Positions 35,465 to 43,455 of a stretch of 64,000 bases of DNA are shown piece after piece. The notes under the pieces are model-generated. The model was not told where the DNA came from. It ran no database searches and saw only the letters and a list, made by a program, of their open reading frames with translations. The DNA comes from Streptomyces bungoensis (GTDB taxonomy: Bacteria > Actinomycetota > Actinomycetes > Streptomycetales > Streptomycetaceae): contig NZ_KQ948875.1 in the NCBI RefSeq assembly GCF_001514215.1, positions 49,642 through 113,641 on the forward strand, in the 5' to 3' direction. Every line of letters begins with the position of its first letter. Positions within the stretch are counted from its first letter, which is position 1. Position numbers and translations under genes: made by a program.

Positions 35465-35473
35465 CGGGGCCCG

Positions 35474-35499
35474 GGCGCCCGCCACGAACGGCGGGCGCC
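35474..35499 (+). terminator. Terminator after dienelactone hydrolase gene
   Basis: A perfect 10-bp stem (GGCGCCCGCC with its complement) closes a 6-nt ACGAAC loop, 10 bp after the stop codon. Confidence 0.75.
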
Positions 35500-35548
35500 G
35501 GCCCGATCATGTCCGAAACATTGACATGTACTCGTCTCAGCAGCACCC

Positions 35549-35562
35549 TGAGAGCGCTCTCA
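35549..35562. promoter_or_regulatory. CebR-like LacI-family operator TGAGAGCGCTCTCA
   Basis: A perfect 14-bp palindrome 53 bp upstream of the GH64 start. It differs from the known Streptomyces CebR box TGGGAGCGCTCCCA only by a symmetric change at the third position of each half. TTGACA at 35521-35526 could be a -35 element. Confidence 0.7.
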
Positions 35563-35615
35563 CAACAGGTACGGACCAATATCCGTACGACCCCGACCCC
35601 ACACGGAGGTGGAGA

Positions 35616-36815
35616 GTGCTCCCCAGCACGACACGGCCGGCGCTGCCCCTCGCGGCCGCCGCCGCCCTGGTCGGCGGCCTGCTCGCCCTCGGCGCACCGG
35701 ACCGCGCCGGCGCCGCGGTACCGGACACCGTGCCCCTGAAGATCACCAACAACTCGGGCCGCTCCGAGCCGGTGTACGTCTACGACCTCGGCACGCAGTT
35801 GTCGTCCGGCCGGCAGGGCTGGGCCGACGCGGGCGGCGCCTTCCACGCCTGGCCGGCGGGCGGTACCCCGCCGACCCCCGCTCCGGACGCGGCGATCCCC
35901 GGCCCGGCGGCGGGCCAGTCCCTGACCGTCCGGATACCGAAGTTCTCCGGCCGGATCTACTTCTCCTACGGCCAGAAGCTGGACTTCCGGCTCACCACCG
36001 GCGGGCTGGTGCAGCCGGCCGTGCAGAACCCGTCCGACCCCAACCGGAACATCCTGTTCAACTGGTCGGAGTACACGCTCAACGACTCCGGGCTGTGGCT
36101 CAACAGCACCCAGGTGGACATGTTCTCGGCGCCGTACGCGGTCGGCGTGCAGCGCGCGGACGGCAGCGTGAGCACCACCGGGCACCTGAAGTCCGGTGGG
36201 TACGAAGCGGTGTTCGACGCGCTGCGCGGTCAGTCGGGCGGCTGGTCCGGTCTGGTGCAGACGCGCTCCGACGGCACCGTGCTGCGTGCGCTCTCCCCGC
36301 TGTACGGGGTGGAGACCGGGGCGCTGCCGGCGAACGTGACGGACGACTACGTCAACCGGGTGTGGCAGAAGTACACGACGTCGACGCTGACGGTCACGCC
36401 GTTCACCGACCGGCCGGGCACCAAGTACTACGGCCGGGTGTCGGGGAACGTCATGAACTTCACCGACTCCTCGGGCGCGGTGGTCACCAGCTTCCAGAAG
36501 CCGGACGCCTCCAGCGTCTTCGGCTGCCACAAGCTGCTGGACGCGCCCAACGACAACGTGCGCGGGCCCATCTCCCGCACGCTGTGCGCCGGTTTCAACC
36601 GCTCGACGCTGCTGTCCAACCCGAACCAGCCGGACACCTCGGCGGCCGGCTTCTACCAGGACGCGGTGACGAACCAGTACGCCCGCGCGGTCCACGCGCA
36701 GATGGCCGACGGCAAGGCGTACGCGTTCGCCTTCGACGACGTCGGCCACCAGGAGTCGCTCGTCAACGACGGCAGCCCGCAGCAGGCGTACCTGACGCTG
36801 GATCCGCTGAGCTGA
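35616..36815 (+). CDS. Secreted GH64 beta-1,3-glucanase
   Basis: The 399-residue protein has a signal peptide (to about residue 37) and a GH64 thaumatin-like catalytic region with VPLKITNNSGRSEPVYVYDLG, FSGRIYFSYGQKL, FNWSEYTLND and QVDMFSAPYAVG. The family cleaves laminarin or pachyman to laminaripentaose and attacks fungal walls. The GTG start follows GGAGGTGGAGA; the upstream in-frame ATG would include the operator. Control by a LacI regulator is suggested by the palindrome in front. Confidence 0.9.
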   Translation: MLPSTTRPALPLAAAAALVGGLLALGAPDRAGAAVPDTVPLKITNNSGRSEPVYVYDLGTQLSSGRQGWADAGGAFHAWPAGGTPPTPAPDAAIPGPAAGQSLTVRIPKFSGRIYFSYGQKLDFRLTTGGLVQPAVQNPSDPNRNILFNWSEYTLNDSGLWLNSTQVDMFSAPYAVGVQRADGSVSTTGHLKSGGYEAVFDALRGQSGGWSGLVQTRSDGTVLRALSPLYGVETGALPANVTDDYVNRVWQKYTTSTLTVTPFTDRPGTKYYGRVSGNVMNFTDSSGAVVTSFQKPDASSVFGCHKLLDAPNDNVRGPISRTLCAGFNRSTLLSNPNQPDTSAAGFYQDAVTNQYARAVHAQMADGKAYAFAFDDVGHQESLVNDGSPQQAYLTLDPLS

Positions 36816-36835
36816 CCCGAGGCGGTGACGTGCCG

Positions 36836-36868
36836 CGGTCCCGCACCCCTGGCCGGGGTGCGGGACCG
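36836..36868. terminator. Bidirectional terminator between GH64 and M4 protease genes
   Basis: A perfect 14-bp stem (CGGTCCCGCACCCC with its complement) closes a 5-nt TGGCC loop between two convergent genes. Confidence 0.85.
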
Positions 36869-36891
36869 TGGCGTGTGTGCCGGTGTGTGCG

Positions 36892-39300
36892 TCAGCCGGT
36901 CGTCAGGGCGGTGTCGTCCACGACGAAGCTGGTCTGCAGCGAGGAGTCCTCCACGCCGTTGAACTTCAGCGTGACCGTCTGACCCGCCAGCGAGGACAGG
37001 TCGAAGGACTTCTGGCTGTAGCCGGAGGCCGCGTTGGCGTTCGAGTACGTGGCCAGCGTCTTCGAGCCGGCGGTGACCGTCAGCTTGTCGTACGCGGTGC
37101 TGCCGGACTCCGCGGTGTCGATGTGCAGGTAGAAGGTGAGCGTGGCCTTGCAGCCGGACGGGATGGTCACCGACTGGGACACGGAGTCGGTGTGCGAGGA
37201 GCCGTAGCCGTCCATCCAGGCCTTGTACGAGCCGCTGTGGGCCGCCTCACCGGTGTCGGTGGTGATGACACCGCTGGTCGCCGTCCAGCCGGTGCTGCCG
37301 GACTCGAAGCCCGGGTTCGCCAGCAGCTGGCTGGAGGTGCAGCCGCCGCCACCGCTGGAGCTGACCGTCCAGGTGAAGGAAGCGGTGCCGGTCTTGCCGG
37401 CGGAGTCGGTCACCGTGACGGTGGTGCTGTAGGTGCCCGCGGTGGTGGGCGTGCCGGTGATCAGGCCGGTCGAGCCGTTGATCGACAGGCCGGCCGGCAG
37501 GCCGGAGGCGCTGTAGCTGAGCGCGCCGCTGTTGCTGCTGCTGGCCTGGATCTGCAGGCTCACGGCGGTGCCGACGACCGAGGACTGGCTGCCCGGGTTG
37601 GTGACCGTCACTCCGCTGCTGGGCGGGGTGATGTGGCTGCCGACGTTGATGCCCGCGAAGGCGTTGCCCACGGCGGCGTACTCGGCGGAGTTCGTGCCGT
37701 ACAGCGCGCCGGCCGCGTTGAGGGCGGCGGTGCGGGCACCGGCGTAGTTGGTGCTGGACGTCATGTACGACGTCAGCGCCTTGTACCAGATCTGCAGCGC
37801 CTTGGCGCGGCCGATGCCGGTGACGGCGACGCCGTCGGAGGTCGGGCTGTTGTAGGTCACGCCGTTGATGACCTTGCTGCCGCTGCCCTCGGACAGCAGG
37901 TAGAACATGTGGTTCGCGGGGCCCGAGGAGTAGTGCACGTCCAGGTTGCCGACCCCGGAGTACCAGCTGTCGGCGGAGCCGCCGTCCTTGCTGGGCTTGT
38001 CCATGTACCGCAGCGGCGAGCCGTCGCCGTTGATGTCGATCTTCTCGCCGATGAGGTAGTCGCCGACGTCGGTGGAGTTGTTCGCGTAGAACTCCACGCC
38101 GGTGCCGAAGATGTCGGAGGTCGCCTCGTTCAGGCCGCCCGACTCACCGGAGTAGTCGAGGCCGGCGGTGTTGGAGGTGACACCGTGGCTCATCTCGTGG
38201 CCGGCGACGTCCAGCGAGGTCAGGGCGTGGGTGTTGCTCGTGCCGTCGCCGTAGGTCATGCAGAAGCAGGTGTCGTCCCAGAAGGCGTTGACGTAGGCGT
38301 TGCCGTAGTGGACGCGGGAGTAGGCGGCCTGGCCGTCGTTCTTGATGCCGCTGCGCCCGAAGGTGTTCTTGTAGAAGTCCCAGGTCTCCTGCGCGCCGTA
38401 GGCGGCGTCGGCGCCGGCGGTCTGGGTGTTGGAGCCCGACCCGTTGCCCCAGACGTCGTCGGAGTCCGTCATCAGGGTGCCGGTGCCGGACGTTCCCCCG
38501 TTGAGGGTGTACGTCTTGTGGCCGCCGCGCGTGGTGTCGTACAGCTGGTACGTCGAGCCCGACAGCGTGGTGCTGAGGCTGACCGAGCCGCTGTACTGGG
38601 TGTTGCCGGTGCCGGTCTCGATCGCCTGGTAGCGGTACAGCTCCTTGCCGGTGGTGGCGTCGGTGATGACGTGCAGCCGGCTCGGGGTGCCGTCGTCCTG
38701 GAAGCCGCCGATGACGGTCTCCCAGGCGAGCTTCGGGGTGCCGTTGCCGGCCCAGATCACCTTGCGGGCGCTGTCGGCCTTGGCCTTCGTGGCGTCCAGG
38801 GCCTTCGCGGTCTTCAGGGCCTTGGTCTCGGCGGCGGCCTTGGCGAAGGTCGCGGTGGTCGAGGAGACCTTGATGCGGTGCTTGTTGTTGTACGTCGTGC
38901 TCACGGTGCCCTTGGCCAGCGAGGCGGGCGGGGTGTGCACGACGAGGTCGCCGCCGAGGACGGGCAGGCCCGCGTAGGTGCGCTCGTAACGGGTGTGCAG
39001 GGTGCCGTCGTTGTCCTTGACGACGTCCTTGACGACCAGCTTCTCCTTGGCGCCGAGGCCGAGGGTGCGGGCGGTGGTGGCCGTCTGCTGCCGGGCGCTC
39101 GTCAGCAGCGCCGCGTGCTGGGCCGGGCTGAGCTTGGCCTCGAGGCCTCCGGTACGCACCGGGCCGGGGTGGGGGCCCGCCGGTGTGGCGACCGCCGGCA
39201 CGGACTGCATGCCGACGGCCAGGAAGGCCGCGGTGGAGACCAGGGCGGCTCCGACCGTGGCCCCCTTGCGGGAAAGGCGTCTGTGGGGAAGGCGTCTCAC
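36892..39300 (-). CDS. Secreted M4-family (thermolysin-like) metalloprotease
   Basis: The 802-residue preproprotein has a signal peptide, an FTP/PepSY-type propeptide (about residues 50-220) and an M4 catalytic domain with the zinc motif HEMSHG (AGHEMSHGVTSNTAG) and distal Glu in GGLNEATSDIFG. It is followed by an Ig-like putative domain (VTVTNPGSQSSVVGTAVSL onwards) and a C-terminal beta-sandwich domain starting LLANPGFESGSTGW. The GTG start has GGAGGAG in front. It degrades extracellular proteins; the C-terminal modules probably bind substrate or surfaces. Confidence 0.95.
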   Translation of the reverse strand: MRRLPHRRLSRKGATVGAALVSTAAFLAVGMQSVPAVATPAGPHPGPVRTGGLEAKLSPAQHAALLTSARQQTATTARTLGLGAKEKLVVKDVVKDNDGTLHTRYERTYAGLPVLGGDLVVHTPPASLAKGTVSTTYNNKHRIKVSSTTATFAKAAAETKALKTAKALDATKAKADSARKVIWAGNGTPKLAWETVIGGFQDDGTPSRLHVITDATTGKELYRYQAIETGTGNTQYSGSVSLSTTLSGSTYQLYDTTRGGHKTYTLNGGTSGTGTLMTDSDDVWGNGSGSNTQTAGADAAYGAQETWDFYKNTFGRSGIKNDGQAAYSRVHYGNAYVNAFWDDTCFCMTYGDGTSNTHALTSLDVAGHEMSHGVTSNTAGLDYSGESGGLNEATSDIFGTGVEFYANNSTDVGDYLIGEKIDINGDGSPLRYMDKPSKDGGSADSWYSGVGNLDVHYSSGPANHMFYLLSEGSGSKVINGVTYNSPTSDGVAVTGIGRAKALQIWYKALTSYMTSSTNYAGARTAALNAAGALYGTNSAEYAAVGNAFAGINVGSHITPPSSGVTVTNPGSQSSVVGTAVSLQIQASSSNSGALSYSASGLPAGLSINGSTGLITGTPTTAGTYSTTVTVTDSAGKTGTASFTWTVSSSGGGGCTSSQLLANPGFESGSTGWTATSGVITTDTGEAAHSGSYKAWMDGYGSSHTDSVSQSVTIPSGCKATLTFYLHIDTAESGSTAYDKLTVTAGSKTLATYSNANAASGYSQKSFDLSSLAGQTVTLKFNGVEDSSLQTSFVVDDTALTTG

Positions 39301-39571
39301 TCGTACTCCTCCTGCTGCGGCCGCCGGATCGCGGCCGGTTAACAGACCGGGCAGACGGGTGTGCTGCCCGGACGAGCTGAGCTGTGCGGGAACCGGGAAA
39401 CCGTGGTCCGGTCCGTGAACAGATGGGGATGCTCTGCGAGCGGAGAATGACAGGATTGAACGGTCCATGTCACTGGCCTGCCGGTCAATCGAGGGTTATC
39501 CCTATGGCCGCCACCACCCCTCACCTGCCCCAAATCCGCCCCGCGGGCGGCGCGTTGTTACCGTGCACCGC

Positions 39572-41074
39572 GTGTCTGAATCCTCACGCGATACCGCCCG
39601 GGGAGCCGGCTGGGGCTCGGCCCGGCGCGGCACCTACCAGCAGCTGATGCCCGGCCACGTCCAGAAGCTGTCGTGGCTGGACCCGAGGATCCTGTGGGCC
39701 GCCCGCAACGGGGTGCTCGCCTCGTGGTTCGGCGACCCGACGGGCCGTACCCGCGGCCGCTGGGTGGCGCGGCGGGCCGCGGCGGGCGCGCCCGCCGACA
39801 AGGTGATCCGCCGGGAGGTACCGGAACGCTTCTCCTTCATGGTCATCGGCGACACCGGCGAGGGCGACGCCTCCCAGTACGCCGTGATACCAGGCTTCCT
39901 GCGGGTGAGCGGGGGAACGGAGTTCGCGGTGATCGCCAGTGACGTGATCTATCCGGTGGGCGGTGCGGACGACTACGGGCCCAAGTTCTTCCGGCCGTAC
40001 CAGGACTACCCGGCGCCGATCTACGCGGTGCCCGGCAACCACGACTGGTACGAGGATCTCGGTGCGTTCATGCGCGTCTTCTGCGCCGACCCGGCGCCGC
40101 TCGACGCGGAGCCCGCGCCCCGCCCGTTCACCCGGGCCTGGTGGCGCACCCGGCTGTGGCACCGGCCGCGCGCGGCGGACGAGCAACGCCTCGCCGAGGC
40201 ACAGGAGTTGCGTGGGGCGCCCGGACAACAGGCGGTGCAGCCGGGGCCGTACTGGGCGATCGACGCCGGGCCGGTGCGGCTCGTCGGCATCGACACCGGG
40301 CTGCTGGGCACGCTCGACGCCGAACAGGGCGCGTGGCTGCGGGAGGTGTCCCGGGGCCCGCGGCCGAAGATCCTGATCACCGGCTCACCGCTGTATGTCG
40401 ACGGGGAGCACCATCCGTGCGCGATCGAGGGCGGCGGCACGGTGGACGACATCGTCCGCGACCCGGACCACCACTACGTGGCCGCGATCGGCGGCGACAT
40501 CCACAACTACCAGCGCTATCCGGTCGACGTGGACGGGCGCACCGTCCAGTACGTCGTCTCGGGCGGCGGCGGCGCGTTCATGCACGCCACGCACACCATC
40601 CCCCGGGTGTCCGTGGCGGGCGTCACCGAGCGGGACTTCCGCTGCTATCCGCTGCGCGGCGACTCGCTGGCCTTCTACAGCCGGCTGTACGGCCGGCGGC
40701 TGCGCCTGCGCCGCTTCTTCACCCTCACCGAGGCCGAGGCCACCGCCGTGATCGCCGAGCGGCTCGGCATCGAGCCGGCCCGCGCGCCCGGCCCGGACGT
40801 CCGGATCACCAGGCGTGCCCGGCTGGTCGCGAGCCTGCTGGGCGCGGGCGGGCGTCCCGACCGCACCTCCCGGGTCCGGCTGCCCGTCCGCAAGATCTAC
40901 ACCCAGCTGTTCTCGCCGTCCTCCGCCACCTACAGCCCGCCCTTCTTCAAGTCCTTCCTGCGCCTGGACGTGACCCCCGAGGCGGTACGGCTGCGCTGCT
41001 TCGCCGCGACCGGGAACCTCGCGCAGGAACTCGACCCGCCGGTCGAGGACGAGGTGACGATTCCGCTGCGCTGA
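39572..41074 (+). CDS. Metallophosphoesterase
   Basis: The 500-residue protein has a calcineurin-like core with FMVIGDTGEGDASQY, AVPGNHDWYEDLG, ILITGSPLYVDG and AIGGDIHNYQRYPV, covering the metal-binding Asp, Asn-His and His residues. The usual second-block GD appears as ASDVIYP. No signal peptide was seen. The start is uncertain: GTG codons three and more residues upstream are equally possible and none has a clear ribosome binding site. The substrate is unknown. Confidence 0.85.
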   Translation: MSESSRDTARGAGWGSARRGTYQQLMPGHVQKLSWLDPRILWAARNGVLASWFGDPTGRTRGRWVARRAAAGAPADKVIRREVPERFSFMVIGDTGEGDASQYAVIPGFLRVSGGTEFAVIASDVIYPVGGADDYGPKFFRPYQDYPAPIYAVPGNHDWYEDLGAFMRVFCADPAPLDAEPAPRPFTRAWWRTRLWHRPRAADEQRLAEAQELRGAPGQQAVQPGPYWAIDAGPVRLVGIDTGLLGTLDAEQGAWLREVSRGPRPKILITGSPLYVDGEHHPCAIEGGGTVDDIVRDPDHHYVAAIGGDIHNYQRYPVDVDGRTVQYVVSGGGGAFMHATHTIPRVSVAGVTERDFRCYPLRGDSLAFYSRLYGRRLRLRRFFTLTEAEATAVIAERLGIEPARAPGPDVRITRRARLVASLLGAGGRPDRTSRVRLPVRKIYTQLFSPSSATYSPPFFKSFLRLDVTPEAVRLRCFAATGNLAQELDPPVEDEVTIPLR

Positions 41075-41525
41075 CCCCGCGGCGGGCGGGGACGGGCCGG
41101 TTTCCGGGGGCGGTGTTCACGGACCCTGGTCCCGCCCCACTCCCCCGGCCTCCGGCGGTGGACGCGGTCAGCGCGGCGGCGGCTTCTGGCCGGGGCACCG
41201 GGCAGCCGGACGAGCACGGCACCGGCTTCGCCCGTCCGGCCCCTCCGGGCCGAGACGAGCCGGGTTCCCCGCCGCGCGGCGGGGAACCGCGGCCCTCTCC
41301 GCGGGCCCGGATCAGCGCGCTGGGCATGCACCGCGCGGCGCGTGTCCGGCCGGCGCCGTTCGCCGGGCGGCCTCGTCCGGCGACCAGTGCCTGCCGCCGC
41401 CCTCGTCCAGGCCGGGCCACGCGCAGCGCACACGGGCAGGCCTGTCTCGCACGGACCGGCGTCCGGACATCGGACGGCTCTCGAACGGCTGTCGGAGCCC
41501 GGCCCTCGGCGATCGGCCGCGCGGC
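41075..41525. other. Intergenic region, no gene recognised
   Basis: This ~450-bp GC-rich stretch between the metallophosphoesterase and convergent TauD genes has only short, low-complexity open frames without ribosome binding sites. It may be remnant sequence. Confidence 0.5.
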
Positions 41526-42500
41526 TCACCAGCGGCCCGCCTCCGTCCCCGTGACCGGCTCCGACGGGCGGCCGTCCACGCCCACCGGCACCTCCCCGGC
41601 GAGCATCACCCGGTGCATGATCCGCGGGGCGGCCAGGTGGGCGTGGTCGGCGGGGGCCAGGTGGATGGTGGCCCGGTTGTCCCAGAAGGCGACGCTGCCG
41701 GGCTCCCAGCGGAAGCGGACCGTGTACTCGGGGCGCACCGCCTGCTCCAGCAGCATCTGCAGCAGGGCCGCGCTCTCCGGACGGGAGACGCCGGTGATCT
41801 GCTCCAGGTAGTAGCCGTTGACGAACAGGATCCGCTCGCCCGTCTCCGGGTGGACGCGCACCAGGGGGTGCACGGAGGCGACCTGGTGGTCCAGGAGGTG
41901 GCGGAGGTAGGCGTCGTCACCGGGCCGCGACTGGTAGCCGACGCCGAGCCGGTGCTCGGCGCGCAGTCCGTCGACGAAGGCGCGGACCGGTGCGGACAGC
42001 CCCGCGTAGGCCGCGGCCAGGTCGGCCCAGGTGGTGTCACCGCCGTAGGGCGGTACCGTCTCGGCGCGCAGGACGGTCGCGGCGGGCGGGTCGACGCGAG
42101 CGCCGTGGTCGCAGTGCCAGCCGCGCAGCAGGGTGTGCCGGCGGCGCTGCAGCCACTCCTCGTGCTCCATGCCGAAGCGTCCGCCCAGCTCCAGCCGGTC
42201 GGCGGTGGTCTCCACCTCGGGGAAGTCCGGCGGCGACGCGCTGCCGCGCCGCCCGGGCACGACCGGTGTGCCGAAGCGGCGGGCGAAGGCCACCTGGCCG
42301 GCATGGTCCAGGCGCTGCCCGCGGAAGAACACCACCTTCCAGCGCAGCAGGGCCCGGCGGACGAGGGCGACCACCTCGTCGGCCGGTGGCCGGGCGAGGT
42401 CGACGCCGGTGATCTCGGCGCCGATGTGCCCGGACATCGGCAGCACCCGCACGCCCTCGGCCTGCTCCTGGTGTCCGGCGGTGGCCCTGTGCGTAGTCAT
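41526..42500 (-). CDS. TauD/TfdA-family Fe(II)/2-oxoglutarate dioxygenase
   Basis: The 324-residue protein has the metal triad H-x-D in RGWHCDHGAR and a distal His near AAPRIMHRVML, and the VVFFRGQRLDHAGQVAFARRFG (by parts) N-terminal TauD segment. Members hydroxylate taurine, sulfonates, herbicides or secondary metabolites. No sulfur-metabolism genes are nearby, so the substrate is open. Confidence 0.9.
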   Translation of the reverse strand: MTTHRATAGHQEQAEGVRVLPMSGHIGAEITGVDLARPPADEVVALVRRALLRWKVVFFRGQRLDHAGQVAFARRFGTPVVPGRRGSASPPDFPEVETTADRLELGGRFGMEHEEWLQRRRHTLLRGWHCDHGARVDPPAATVLRAETVPPYGGDTTWADLAAAYAGLSAPVRAFVDGLRAEHRLGVGYQSRPGDDAYLRHLLDHQVASVHPLVRVHPETGERILFVNGYYLEQITGVSRPESAALLQMLLEQAVRPEYTVRFRWEPGSVAFWDNRATIHLAPADHAHLAAPRIMHRVMLAGEVPVGVDGRPSEPVTGTEAGRW

Positions 42501-42747
42501 GCGCGCTCCGATGCTCGTCGGTACCGGCTCCAGGGCGATCGTGACAGTGTCGCGGCGGCCCGGCGACAGGGCCTGGGGCCTGTCCGAACGATTGGCGTCG
42601 TCCGCCCGGATCGCGGGCCAGACGGGAACCGGCGGACCGGCCCGGTGCTGCCCGGGACGCGGCCGCCGGGCTCGACGGCGCGGCGAGCCGACCGGCCCGG
42701 CACGGGGTACCCGGGCCGTGAGGCGGACGCGGCGGAAGGAGCGGCTC

Positions 42748-43455
42748 GTGACGACGGAGGAACGGCTGGGGACCTACCGCGGCAGGCGCGGCTTCGACCG
42801 GACCGGGGAGCCGTCGGGACGGGCGGCGGCCGCGGCGGGCGAGCGGCCCCGGTTCGTGGTGCAGATCCACGACGCGCGCCGGATGCACTTCGACTTCCGG
42901 CTCCAGGTGGACGACGTGCTCAAGTCGTGGTCCGTGCCCCGGGGCCCGTCGGCGGGCCCCGGGGACAGGCGGCTGGCCGTGCCCACCGAGGACCACCCGC
43001 TGGAGTACGAGGACTTCGAGGGGGTCGTCCCCAGGGGCGAGTACGGCGGCGGCACCGTGATCGTCTGGGACCGGGGGACGTACGAACCCCTCACCCACGA
43101 CCGCCGGGGCCGTCCGGTGGACTTCGCCGCGGCCCTGGAGCGCGGGCACGCCACGTTCCGGCTGCACGGCACCAAGCTGCACGGCGAGTACACGCTCACC
43201 CGCTTCCGCGGCGGCACGGACGAGGCGGAGGCCTGGCTCCTCGTCCGCAAGGGCTCCGCCCGCGCCGCGGGACGCGGCACCCCGGACCCGCGGCGGGCGC
43301 GCTCGGTGCGCACCGGACGCACCCTCGCGCAGGTCGCCGCCGACGGCGCCGGGGGGGTGACCCGCGGGCGCCCGCGGGTCAGGGGCCCGGCAGGGGCTGT
43401 TCCGCCCAGATCGTCTTTCCGCCGGCCGTCTGCCGGCTGCCCCAGCGCTGGGTGA
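42748..43455 (+). CDS. LigD-type 3'-phosphoesterase domain protein
   Basis: The 235-residue frame encodes the stand-alone phosphoesterase domain of LigD: RFVVQIHDARRMHFDFRLQ, VLKSWSVPRGPS, DHPLEYEDFEGVVPRGEYGGG and HGEYTLTRFRG. It trims 3'-phosphate or ribonucleotide ends in non-homologous end joining. The family usually ends near SVRTGRTLAQVAA. Here the frame runs on after a G7 tract (43351-43357) through a 24-bp palindrome and 77 bp into the antisense of the next gene, so the C-terminus is suspect. Confidence 0.85.
   Translation: MTTEERLGTYRGRRGFDRTGEPSGRAAAAAGERPRFVVQIHDARRMHFDFRLQVDDVLKSWSVPRGPSAGPGDRRLAVPTEDHPLEYEDFEGVVPRGEYGGGTVIVWDRGTYEPLTHDRRGRPVDFAAALERGHATFRLHGTKLHGEYTLTRFRGGTDEAEAWLLVRKGSARAAGRGTPDPRRARSVRTGRTLAQVAADGAGGVTRGRPRVRGPAGAVPPRSSFRRPSAGCPSAG
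43358..43381. terminator. 24-bp perfect palindrome, probable bidirectional terminator
   Basis: The arms TGACCCGCGGGC and its complement meet without a spacer. It overlaps the stop codon of the SpoIIE-like gene and lies inside the apparent C-terminal coding part of the LigD-like gene, as expected if that gene really ends earlier. Confidence 0.65.

Noticed and set aside
36868..39342. 824-aa plus-strand open frame
   Set aside because: It is the reverse-strand shadow of the M4 protease gene, which has clear domains, signal peptide and zinc motif.
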